From Verrucomicrobiaceae bacterium (GTDB taxonomy: Bacteria; Verrucomicrobiota; Verrucomicrobiia; Verrucomicrobiales; Verrucomicrobiaceae): a stretch of DNA of 50,754 bases. Each line of letters begins with the position of its first letter. Position 1 is the first letter of the stretch. The DNA is taken from assembly GCA_027489965.1 (NCBI GenBank), contig JAIXZA010000096.1:1-50754 (forward strand), given 5' to 3'. Below the pieces are notes generated by a model. The model was not told the DNA's origin. It did not search any database and saw only the letters and a list, made by a program, of their open reading frames with translations. Shown in pieces: positions 44,548-50,754 of this stretch. A program made the translations under genes and the position numbers.

Positions 44548-47265
44548 ATGAGCGAGCAGCAGCGCAAAGCATTTCCTTTTTCTGAGTTTGAACCCAAGTG
44601 GCAGGACGAGTGGGAGGCCAAAAAAGCCTTCCACACGCCGAACCCCGGTGATGCAGACTTTGATGCCACAAAGCCGAAGTATTTCGTGCTGGACATGTTC
44701 CCCTACCCCAGCGGCGCAGGCCTGCATGTCGGCCATCCTGAGGGTTACACGGCCACAGACATCATTGGTCGCTTCAAAAAGATGTCCGGCTTCAATGTCC
44801 TGCATCCCATGGGTTGGGACGCCTTTGGCCTACCGGCAGAGCAATACGCCATCAAAACCGGCCAGCACCCGCGCATCACGACGGAACAAAACATCGAAGG
44901 CTTTCGCGGTCAGTTGAAGCGCCTCGGCTTTGCCTATGACTGGGATCGTGAGGTGAACACCACCGATCCAGGCTACTTCAAATGGACGCAGTGGATCTTC
45001 CTGAAACTCTACAACGCCTATGTGAACGAGGAGGGCAAAGCTCGCCCCATCTCAGAACTCGAAGCGCAGGGCCTCAGCCGTGCGGAGATCGACTCCCGCC
45101 GCCTCGCCTACATCAGTGAGGCCCCCGTCAACTGGTGCCCAGAGCTCGGCACCGTTTTGGCCAATGAAGAAGTTGTGGATGGCAAAAGCGAAGTCGGCGG
45201 ATTCGCTGTCGAGCGTCGCCCCATGCGCCAGTGGATGCTGCGCATCACCGCCTTTGCCCAGCGTTTGATCGACGAACTCGACGGCCTGGATTGGCCTGAG
45301 AGCATCCGCCTGCTGCAGCGCAACTGGATCGGACGCTCCGAAGGCGCTCATGTGACCTTCAAGGTGGTGCAGTCCTCTGGACTGCCCTCTGAAGCAGCCG
45401 AGACGGCTGCACCACACTCCATCACCGTCTTCACCACTCGCCCCGACACCTTATTCGGAGCCACCTACATGGTCATCGCTCCCGAGCATTCGCTCGTGGA
45501 TCAAATCGCCGCGCCAGAGCAGGCCGCTGCCATTGCCGCCTATCGCCGAGTCGTCGGTTCCAAGTCAGACCTAGAGCGCACCGAACTGGCCAAAGAAAAA
45601 ACCGGCGTCTTCACCGGCGCTTACGCCATCAATCCGGTCAATAACGAGCAGATCCCCATCTGGATCGCCGACTACGTCATGATGGGTTACGGCACCGGAG
45701 CCATCATGGCCGTGCCTGCGCATGACACCCGTGACTTCGAGTTTGCCACCAAGTTTGACCTGCCCGTGAAACAGGTCGTCCAGCCACCTGCTGGCAAAGA
45801 CTGGCAAGGCTACACCGATGACGGCATCGCCATCCATTCTGGCTTCCTCGACGGCCTGCCCACCGCGGAAGCCAAGAAAAAAATCGCCGCCTGGCTCGAG
45901 GAAAAAGGCCTCGGCAAAGGCACCACCAACTTCAAGCTGCGTGACTGGCTCTTCAGCCGTCAACGCTACTGGGGCGAGCCCTTCCCCATCGTCTGGGAGG
46001 ATGGCCATCATCACGGCATTCCAGAGAGCGAGCTCCCCCTGCTGCCACCGACCCTCGAAGACTTCCGTCCCACCGGCACCCCCGAGCCACCGCTTTCCAA
46101 AGCCACCGACTGGGTGCGCTACTCAGACACCGCCACTCGCGAGCTGAACACCATGCCTCAGTGGGCCGGCTCCTGCTGGTATTACCTGCGCTATTGCGAT
46201 GCGCAAAACAGCGACCGCTTCGTCGGAATCGAAGCCGAGCGGTATTGGATGACAGGATCGCTTGGAGACAATCAGACAATCGGACAATCAGACAATCAGA
46301 CAATCGGACAGGGTGACAATCAGACAGTCTCATTGTCTCCCCATCTCCCTGTCTCATTGTCTTCTCCCCCAAAACCCGGCGGCGTGGACCTCTACGTCGG
46401 CGGCACCGAGCACGCCGTGCTGCACCTGCTTTATGCCCGCTTCTGGCATAAAGTCCTCTTTGATCTCGGCTACGTCAGCACACCAGAGCCCTTCCAGCGC
46501 CTGGTGAATCAAGGCCTCATCATGGGTGAGGACGGCCAAAAAATGTCCAAATCACGCGGCAACGTCGTCAATCCCGACGATGTCGTGAAGGAGTATGGCG
46601 CCGATGCCCTGCGCCTCTATGAAATGTTCATGGGCCCCCTGGAACAGGTGAAACCCTGGAGCATGAAAGGCGTCGAAGGCGTCTATCGCTTCCTCGCCCG
46701 CGTCTGGCGTCTGGTCATGGTGCAGCATGAGGAAAGCGGCGTCTGGAGCCTGTCCCCTGCCCTGCAAGACGTGCCGGCTAACAAACAGCTTACCAAAGCC
46801 CTGCACGAGACCATCAAGAAGTGTGGCGAAGACATCGAGAAACTCAGCTTTAACACCGCCATCTCTCAAATGATGGTCTGCACGAATGCCTTCACAGGCG
46901 CTGAGGTCAAGCCCGCTTCCGCCATCGTCACCTTCCTGAAAGTGCTCAGCCCCTTCGCCCCGCATCTGGCCGAGGAGTTGAATACCCGCATCGCCAGCCA
47001 GTTCCCTGACTTAGCCGTGAAAGGCTTCCTCAGCGACACCGTCTGGCCCACCTACGATCCCGCCGCACTCATTGAGGACGAGGTCGAAGTCGTCTTCCAG
47101 GTCAATGGCAAGCTCCGCGACAAAGTCCGCGTCCCCATCGCCGCCAGCAAAGAAGAGATCCAAGCCCTCGCCCTCGCCAGCACCCGCGTTCAAGAATTCA
47201 TGGAGGGAAAACCCGCCAAGAAAGTCATCGTCGTGCCCGGCAAGCTGGTGAACATCGTCGTGTGA
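44548..47265 (+). CDS. leuS: Leucyl-tRNA synthetase with in-frame octamer-repeat insert
   Basis: A 905-residue class I synthetase attaching leucine to tRNA(Leu). HVGH (60-63) is the HIGH motif and KMSKS is at 665-669. The CP1 editing domain is present ([33 protein letters not shown]). At residues about 573-605, between AERYWM and [11 protein letters not shown], there is a low-complexity insert (DNQTIGQS repeats, then Ser/Pro-rich) encoded by an octanucleotide array; other LeuRS join these segments directly. The frame is open through it and the flanking motifs are intact, so the enzyme is probably functional. Confidence 0.97.
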   Translation: MSEQQRKAFPFSEFEPKWQDEWEAKKAFHTPNPGDADFDATKPKYFVLDMFPYPSGAGLHVGHPEGYTATDIIGRFKKMSGFNVLHPMGWDAFGLPAEQYAIKTGQHPRITTEQNIEGFRGQLKRLGFAYDWDREVNTTDPGYFKWTQWIFLKLYNAYVNEEGKARPISELEAQGLSRAEIDSRRLAYISEAPVNWCPELGTVLANEEVVDGKSEVGGFAVERRPMRQWMLRITAFAQRLIDELDGLDWPESIRLLQRNWIGRSEGAHVTFKVVQSSGLPSEAAETAAPHSITVFTTRPDTLFGATYMVIAPEHSLVDQIAAPEQAAAIAAYRRVVGSKSDLERTELAKEKTGVFTGAYAINPVNNEQIPIWIADYVMMGYGTGAIMAVPAHDTRDFEFATKFDLPVKQVVQPPAGKDWQGYTDDGIAIHSGFLDGLPTAEAKKKIAAWLEEKGLGKGTTNFKLRDWLFSRQRYWGEPFPIVWEDGHHHGIPESELPLLPPTLEDFRPTGTPEPPLSKATDWVRYSDTATRELNTMPQWAGSCWYYLRYCDAQNSDRFVGIEAERYWMTGSLGDNQTIGQSDNQTIGQGDNQTVSLSPHLPVSLSSPPKPGGVDLYVGGTEHAVLHLLYARFWHKVLFDLGYVSTPEPFQRLVNQGLIMGEDGQKMSKSRGNVVNPDDVVKEYGADALRLYEMFMGPLEQVKPWSMKGVEGVYRFLARVWRLVMVQHEESGVWSLSPALQDVPANKQLTKALHETIKKCGEDIEKLSFNTAISQMMVCTNAFTGAEVKPASAIVTFLKVLSPFAPHLAEELNTRIASQFPDLAVKGFLSDTVWPTYDPAALIEDEVEVVFQVNGKLRDKVRVPIAASKEEIQALALASTRVQEFMEGKPAKKVIVVPGKLVNIVV
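46266..46361 (+). repeat. Octanucleotide array inside leuS (12 units, 96 bases)
   Basis: Seven units of or near GACAATCA/GACAATCG plus GACAGGGT and GACAGTCT, followed by four units of reverse orientation (CATTGTCT, CCCCATCT, CCCTGTCT, CATTGTCT). Twelve 8-mers equal 32 codons, so the frame is kept. The unit has no stop in any of three forward frames. The second half is largely the inverse of the last part of the first half, so the DNA or mRNA may fold back. Confidence 0.9.
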
Positions 47266-47295
47266 TCGGACTGTTTGCCCTAGAAATGGAGCCCG

Positions 47296-47799
47296 ATGAA
47301 CCACGCCCGCGATAAAGTTCTCCTGTTCGACACTGGACGACCCAAGTCAGCTTGGGCTCTTGGGCTGGCAGGTTTATTTGGCTTCGGGGCTATTCTAGGA
47401 GCTTACTTGGTTATCCGTGACCGTTGGATCCTTCAGATTCGGCCGTTTGACTACCCCGCAATCTTTGGAGGCATCTTGCTACTCGGATTCGCGCTGGTTC
47501 TCAGCTACATCTTCCTCCAGACATTCCAGCGCACTCGTATTGAGGTCAGTGCCGATTCGCTTAGTTGGCATACTAGTGGCCCACTTGGGAACTCCGCTAG
47601 CTCGGTTGCTGCCTCTGATGCACGCTGTTTCCAGGTCAGAGGATCTGACATTATGTTCCACGTTAAGCTAGAGTTGGCTTCGACTGAAACGGTATCCTTG
47701 CTGTCTTCCGTATCAGCACGTCGCTGGAAAGAATGTGCTGCCGTTCTACGAGAGTTCTTACCCAACGACCCCTCACTTCAGGACGTGCCAATAAAATGA
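47296..47799 (+). CDS. Two-helix membrane protein of unknown function
   Basis: A 167-residue protein. A short N-terminal tail precedes two membrane helices at about 19-40 and 54-76, then a 90-residue cytoplasmic or periplasmic beta-rich domain (RIEVSADSLSWHTSG, DARCFQVRGSDIMFHVKLEL). The shape is like PH-domain-containing (YdbT/DUF-type) bacterial membrane proteins, but the match is loose. It starts 30 bases after leuS and may share its transcript. Below it begins the repeat-rich region. Confidence 0.65.
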   Translation: MNHARDKVLLFDTGRPKSAWALGLAGLFGFGAILGAYLVIRDRWILQIRPFDYPAIFGGILLLGFALVLSYIFLQTFQRTRIEVSADSLSWHTSGPLGNSASSVAASDARCFQVRGSDIMFHVKLELASTETVSLLSSVSARRWKECAAVLREFLPNDPSLQDVPIK

Positions 47800-47864
47800 A
47801 CTCCAGATATAACTGGCCGAACAAAAAAGGTTCCATAGCTGCGAGGAACGAGCCAGCAAACAAC

Positions 47865-47925
47865 CGTCTTTTGATCTCGCCTCACATGTGAAATGAATCC
47901 ATGAATCGGGTTCGTGGCCGTTTTT
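47865..47925 (+). repeat. 61-base dispersed repeat, copy 1
   Basis: Matches 49815-49875 at 54 of 61 positions. The core (CCATGAAT ... TTCGTGG) is an imperfect inverted repeat, and a TTTTT run ends it. It is followed within ten bases by the CAGACCTG repeat. Confidence 0.85.
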
Positions 47926-47931
47926 AGAGGA

Positions 47932-47972
47932 TTTTTCAGACCTGTGAATCCTGCCAATCTTGTCAATCCTGT
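47932..47972 (+). repeat. CAGACCTGTGAATCCTG repeat, copy 1
   Basis: TTTTTCAGACCTGTGAATCC followed by octamer-like CAATCTTG and CAATCCTG units. Related copies are at 49134-49167, 50077-50118 and 50727-50754. Where the upstream ATTCACA is kept, it pairs with TGTGAAT. Confidence 0.82.
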
Positions 47973-48126
47973 AGCAAAGGGTCATTGGTCCAAAACCCTT
48001 TCCCTCCTTGACCCATAACCGCCTCCCGCATCAATGGCAGCCTTCATCGCAATCTCGCATCCTATATCCACCTAGCGCACTTCTGTTTGATGAAGAGATA
48101 CTGGAAATGGCGTGATCTCAATCCAA

Positions 48127-48160
48127 TAGACAAAAGAATGGGGGCAGAAGAATGACCGGC
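48127..48160 (+). repeat. GACARRAGAATGGGG element, single arm
   Basis: GACAAAAGAATGGGGGCAGA and following bases match one arm of the long palindrome at 49970-50033. Confidence 0.6.
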
Positions 48161-48294
48161 GAATCCGATTCATCCACAATTTAGTGTGGATAAACAATAT
48201 TCGCCCAAGAAGCGCAGCGGTCTCGAAGCCTTCTGAGACGGTTGATCCATCACTTGCATCGATAGCACTATTGTCATACAGCTTGCCTATCGAT

Positions 48295-48501
48295 ATGAAC
48301 ACGGTCACTGTTTCGCCTAAGTTTCAGATAGTCATCCCTCAAGCCATTCGTGACGCTATGCGGATCACGGTGGGTGAGAAGCTTCGTGTTATGATTTTTG
48401 CGGATCGGCTAGAGTTTATCCCAGTGCGTTCAGTCAAGAAGATGAGAGGCTTCCTTCGCGGCATGGATTCTAAGATCGACCGCGAGGAGGATCGTCTGTG
48501 A
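48295..48501 (+). CDS. vapB: AbrB/MazE-family antitoxin (VapB-like)
   Basis: A 68-residue protein with a swapped-hairpin AbrB DNA-binding domain: MNTVTVSPKFQIVIPQAIRD, then VGEKLRVMIFADRLEFIP. An in-frame longer start at 48184 adds unrelated residues through the upstream hairpin. The charged C-terminus (SKIDREEDRL) would bind the toxin. It overlaps the toxin gene by four bases (GTGA). The hairpin at 48172-48191 is a candidate operator for autoregulation. Confidence 0.92.
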   Translation: MNTVTVSPKFQIVIPQAIRDAMRITVGEKLRVMIFADRLEFIPVRSVKKMRGFLRGMDSKIDREEDRL

Positions 48502-48866
48502 CATCACCGAATGTCGTGGATTCGTCAGGGTGGCTCGAATACTTCATAGACTCTGAGCGAGCACCACTTTTTGCTCCGGCCATAGAGGATACGCCGAACT
48601 TGATCGTGCCTATTATCACGCTTTACGAGGTGTTTAAGAAGGTTCTTCGAGAGAGGGGTGAACACGACGCACTCCAGATTGCAAGCGTCATGCAGACAGG
48701 CACGATTGTTGAGCTGAGCGCACCGCTTGCTATGTCTGCTGCCCGGTTCCAACTCCCTCTGGCCGACAGTATCATCTACGCCACCGCTCAGCACTACCAG
48801 GCCACTCTATGGACGCAGGATGAGCATTTCGAGCATTTGACAGGCGTCCGCTACTTTCGCAAGTAA
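48498..48866 (+). CDS. vapC: PIN-domain ribonuclease toxin (VapC-like)
   Basis: A 122-residue PIN-domain RNase starting at GTG. The four acidic residues are Asp8 (VVDSSGWLEYF), Glu44 (LYEVFKKV), Asp90 (LPLADSIIYATA) and Asp108 (LWTQDEHF), as needed to bind metal. VapC toxins cleave tRNA or rRNA and are held inactive by VapB. Translationally coupled to vapB. It is followed directly by the repeat block, so this pair sits as an islet in the mosaic. Confidence 0.93.
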   Translation: MTSPNVVDSSGWLEYFIDSERAPLFAPAIEDTPNLIVPIITLYEVFKKVLRERGEHDALQIASVMQTGTIVELSAPLAMSAARFQLPLADSIIYATAQHYQATLWTQDEHFEHLTGVRYFRK

Positions 48867-48893
48867 TTCTCACCGAAACCAAGAGGTCGAAGG

Positions 48894-48980
48894 CTGCACG
48901 CCGCTGGCAGTGGTTTGTCAGATTCCAAACCACGGTGAACGGCACCCGCAGAGTGATGCGGGCTTTCCAGCCTGCATTCT
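48894..48980 (+). repeat. 87-base direct repeat, copy 1
   Basis: Differs from copy 2 (49041-49127) at 2 of 87 positions. Contains TGGTTT-N10-AAACCA and CCCGCA-GAGTGA-TGCGGG hairpins, then GGCTTTCCAGCCTGC. The period between copies is 147 bases. Confidence 0.93.
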
Positions 48981-49040
48981 TTGAAGGCACCCACAAGAGC
49001 CAGTCACCTTTCGGGAACTGTTTACGATAGCTGAAGGGCG

Positions 49041-49127
49041 CTGCACGCCGTTGGCAGTGGTTTGTCAGATTCCAAACCACGGTGAACGGCACCCGCAGAG
49101 TGATGCGGGCTTTCTAGCCTGCATTCT
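49041..49127 (+). repeat. 87-base direct repeat, copy 2
   Basis: See copy 1 for the two hairpins. Here the unit runs directly into GAACTCATTCACAAG and the CAGACCTG repeat, the same junction as at the window end (50691-50754). Confidence 0.93.
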
Positions 49128-49133
49128 CTGAAC

Positions 49134-49167
49134 TCATTCACAAGATTTTCAGACCTGTGAATCCTGT
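49134..49167 (+). repeat. CAGACCTGTGAATCCTG repeat, copy 2
   Basis: ATTCACA before and TGTGAAT after the TTTTCAGACC core form a perfect 7-bp inverted repeat. Joined to the 87-base repeat. Confidence 0.82.
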
Positions 49168-49335
49168 AGAAAGGCTAGCTTCTATCTTTGGGTGTGTAAG
49201 CCCTGTCTTTTGATGAGCCTGACTTCCTTCTTGCCAAAACCTTCGTTCCCGTGACATATCGGGTTTTAAATCTGCGCCTGTGTGCAGAATAAGAAACAGT
49301 TCGGTCAAGCAACAGCCCTCACATCGAGTCATCCT

Positions 49336-49713
49336 ATGAGTCTCTGGAATAACAAGGAACATCGAACATTCCTCGACGAAGCCGAGGATCTGGCTCACCC
49401 AGTCGATTGCGGTTCGTGGACCAGATGGCTTATGGGGATCGCTGTTCCAACAAGCATCGTTGTCTATTCAGTCTATTCAATACACACTGGGATAATTGCC
49501 ATTTATGGGCGAGGTGGTTCGACGATCATCACAGGAGATGACGTTCGGTTTTTGGGTGCTGCTTACATCGCCTTAGCCATATTTCTCCACCTTCATTTTT
49601 GTTGGAGTGCTCATGAGACATGGTGGAAACAGGTCGGCAGACTCAAGGTCTTGTCCCTGCTCATCTTTCTTCCTTGCCTGCTAAGAGTCCTTTACCATCA
49701 GCTAGTCATTTAA
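49336..49713 (+). CDS. Small membrane protein of unknown function
   Basis: About 125 residues from ATG at 49336; the frame opens at 49282, but the extra 18 residues are polar and unlike a start. Three hydrophobic segments at about 31-52, 71-90 and 104-120 with a conserved-looking HLHFCWSAHETWW in between. No family recognised. The gene lies alone in the repeat mosaic and codon use is ordinary, so it may be a real but accessory gene. Confidence 0.5.
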   Translation: MSLWNNKEHRTFLDEAEDLAHPVDCGSWTRWLMGIAVPTSIVVYSVYSIHTGIIAIYGRGGSTIITGDDVRFLGAAYIALAIFLHLHFCWSAHETWWKQVGRLKVLSLLIFLPCLLRVLYHQLVI

Positions 49714-49814
49714 ACCAATCTCAAGTCAGCCATAACCAAAACGATGAAAACCAAGAAAATGGCATTGGGGGCAAGACACAAACACCGCCCCCTACTTTCG
49801 CCCCTTCAAATAGT

Positions 49815-49875
49815 CGTCCATTGATCTCGGCTGACGTGTGAAATGAATCCATGAATCTGATTCGTGGCCGTTTTT
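49815..49875 (+). repeat. 61-base dispersed repeat, copy 2
   Basis: See copy 1 at 47865. Most differences lie in the first half; AAATGAATCCATGAATC and TTCGTGGCCGTTTTT are identical. Confidence 0.85.
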
Positions 49876-49969
49876 CACCAGGATGAACAAGAGGCACAGG
49901 ATGAGCAGTCTCAGAAATCCTGGCGCGCCTCTGAATAAGTCTGATCACTCAGGAAACACGCTGAGCCAG

Positions 49970-50033
49970 TTCGACAAGAGAATGGGGACAACAGAATAAA
50001 AAGCCATTCTGCTGTCCCCATTCTTCTGTCGAA
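49970..50033. repeat. Long near-perfect palindrome (28-bp arms, 8-base loop)
   Basis: Arms 49970-49997 and 50006-50033 pair at 25 of 28 positions around AAAAAGCC. The arm core, GAATGGGGACA, is shared with 48127-48160. It is too long and has no T-run, so an ordinary terminator is unlikely. Confidence 0.92.
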
Positions 50034-50076
50034 TTCAGCTTCATGAGCTTTCCCACGAGGTAAGAATGTCTGAGTC

Positions 50077-50118
50077 TTTTTTCAGACCTGTGCATCCTGC
50101 CTATCTTGTGAATCCTGT
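50077..50118 (+). repeat. CAGACCTGTGAATCCTG repeat, copy 3
   Basis: TTTTTTCAGACCTGTGCATCC followed by TATCTTG and AATCCTGT units, like copy 1. Confidence 0.82.
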
Positions 50119-50187
50119 CGCAAGTCCCGCTTCCTCGACAGACTTAAAACACATTGCCCTAAAACTGAAGTCCCCTAGATTATCGTC

Positions 50188-50598
50188 ATGCTAAGTTTAC
50201 GCGATTTTAAAGCATGGAGCATCATTGGGATGTTTTCAGCAGCTACTTTGACACCCTGCAAAGGACTCGTCTCAGACTGTGCGACCCCGATCATCATAGA
50301 CAATTATAAGGTCCAAGATGTGACTTTAGAGGCAGCTATCGAAGCAGTGCGGGTGAAGACAGGCGTTAATATCATCTTAAAAGGAGTGCCGCCTGAGAAG
50401 CGCCTGAAAAAGGTGTCCTTGGACCTGCACGATGTTCCTCTGACGTTTATCATCGAATCTTTATGCAAGCTTTCTGACCTTAGAATGAAAGTTGAACCCC
50501 TTGCTTTTGTGATAGAACCCAAAGATGCCCCGAGTCCCATGCAAACAAGGATCTATCGAGTGCCGCCCAACTTTCCAAGGACTGGCATTTCTAAATAA
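50188..50598 (+). CDS. Orphan secretin N-domain protein
   Basis: A 136-residue protein. A hydrophobic N-terminus (IIGMFSAATLTPCKGL) could be a signal peptide or, through the cysteine, a lipoprotein signal. Residues about 35-135 align along their length with the N-domain of the secretin encoded at 16382-18907: LEAAIEAVRVKTG, VNIILKGV, KVSLDLHDVPL, MKVEPLAFVIE and RIYRVPPNF. It ends where the secretin continues into its next domain. There is no secretin channel downstream; the next bases are repeats. It may be a fragment of a duplicated secretin or a free-standing partner. No conserved promoter seen. Confidence 0.75.
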   Translation: MLSLRDFKAWSIIGMFSAATLTPCKGLVSDCATPIIIDNYKVQDVTLEAAIEAVRVKTGVNIILKGVPPEKRLKKVSLDLHDVPLTFIIESLCKLSDLRMKVEPLAFVIEPKDAPSPMQTRIYRVPPNFPRTGISK

Positions 50599-50690
50599 TT
50601 AACCAACAGCAAGCGCCGCGGATCAATCGGCCCGGTTTATGGCGCACGCTGAATGCACAGCATCACCGAGCAACCACAGTAGGCCTCGCC

Positions 50691-50725
50691 CCCGCTGAGT
50701 GTTGCAGGCTTTCCAGCCTGCATTC
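50691..50725 (+). repeat. Partial copy of the 87-base repeat
   Basis: CCCGCTGAGTG to CATTC matches 48945-48979 at 32 of 35 positions, and is followed by GAACTCATTCACAGG. Confidence 0.82.
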
Positions 50726-50726
50726 G

Positions 50727-50754
50727 CCGAACTCATTCACAGGATTTTTCAGAC
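50727..50754 (+). repeat. CAGACCTG repeat, copy 4 (cut by window end)
   Basis: CTCATTCACAGGATTTTTCA joins the partial 87-base repeat exactly as in copy 2, showing the two form one composite element. Confidence 0.75.

Larger units (their letters stand above)
47800..48294. other. Non-coding, repeat-bearing gap
   Basis: 495 bases without a convincing gene. It contains a copy of the 61-base repeat (47865-47925), a copy of the CAGACCTGTGAATCC repeat (47932-47972), a GACAAAAGAATGGGGG element (48127-48160), and a hairpin ATCCACA-ATTTAG-TGTGGAT at 48172-48191 just upstream of vapB. Short open frames here on the minus strand run through the repeats and look spurious. Confidence 0.7.
48867..49335. other. 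Non-coding gap with tandem 87-base repeats
   Basis: 469 bases with two near-identical 87-base copies (48894-48980, 49041-49127), a CAGACCTG repeat (49134-49167), and then unannotated sequence up to the next gene. Nothing else was recognised; the minus-strand open frame here is translated repeat. Confidence 0.7.
49714..50187. other. Non-coding gap with long palindrome
   Basis: 474 bases with a second copy of the 61-base repeat (49815-49875), the 28-bp-arm palindrome (49970-50033) and a CAGACCTG repeat (50077-50118). No gene seen. Confidence 0.7.

Noticed and set aside
46262..46507. Alternative open frame through the leuS octamer array
   Set aside because: The array has no stops in any forward frame, so openness there is expected; flanking sequence has clear LeuRS motifs in the other frame.
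48072..48308. Minus-strand 78-codon frame upstream of vapB
   Set aside because: Runs through the hairpin and repeat element, overlaps the vapB start and has no recognisable protein features.
48894..49127. Repeats spaced by about 60 bases, considered as a CRISPR array
   Set aside because: Only two 87-base copies, far longer than CRISPR repeats, with no cas gene and no further spacers.
47800..50187. tRNA or other structured RNA genes in the gaps
   Set aside because: The hairpins found belong to repeated units; no cloverleaf or T-loop sequence was seen.

Overview
The window looks like chromosome from a free-living Verrucomicrobium (Verrucomicrobiaceae/Prosthecobacter-like). Four things point there. 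A five-gene locus is homologous in order and sequence to the Akkermansia Amuc_1098-1102 pilus-associated locus. lpxC and fabZ are fused. There is a giant secreted c-type cytochrome 'dehydrogenase' protein of the Planctomycetes/Verrucomicrobia kind. A perfect TGTTC-N4-GAACA LexA box, the motif described for Verrucomicrobia, lies just upstream of lexA. No rRNA, tRNA, CRISPR array, prophage or insertion sequence was recognised.

Layout. 1-13 kb: the 3' part of a PotD-like polyamine-binding protein, two LOG-family proteins, the large CxxCH protein, an RluA-type pseudouridine synthase, an alanine/glycine:sodium symporter, an alpha/beta hydrolase, a secreted unknown, and a UbiA-type prenyltransferase coupled to a 3-dehydroquinate-synthase-like protein (eboC-eboD-like pair), which converges on a PaaK-like adenylate-forming enzyme. 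13-23.4 kb, all minus strand: the pilus-like locus (Amuc_1102-like protein, PilM-PilN fusion, Amuc_1100/PilO-like, Amuc_1099/PilP-like, secretin), closed by a strong hairpin terminator, then coaE-rho-rnd. 23.7-30.4 kb: two secreted beta-propeller proteins, an orphan sugar-ABC ATPase, phosphofructokinase, a D,D-carboxypeptidase-fold protein that has lost all three catalytic motifs, and a secreted unknown. 30.5-34.6 kb: a tightly packed envelope operon (lpxC-fabZ, lpxA, dCMP deaminase, LysM lipoprotein, amidase, YggU). 34.7-41.5 kb: two discoidin-like secreted proteins, a Tat-exported Gfo/Idh oxidoreductase with a DoxX-like membrane protein, a DUF4185-like secreted protein and a protein resembling an uncharacterised 'glycosylase' family. 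41.5-47.3 kb: xseA, an M50-like membrane protease, lexA and leuS.

47.3-50.75 kb is different: few and small genes (two unknown membrane proteins, a VapBC toxin-antitoxin pair, and an orphan module homologous to the N-domain of the window's own secretin) set in a mosaic of at least four dispersed, hairpin-forming repeat families. A related-looking octanucleotide array of 12 units sits in frame inside leuS.

The best candidates for new biology are the pilus-like locus read as a PilMN-O-P-Q alignment complex with a calcium-loop protein in the PilP position, the orphan secretin module, the in-frame octamer array in leuS, and the apparently dead S11 peptidase.
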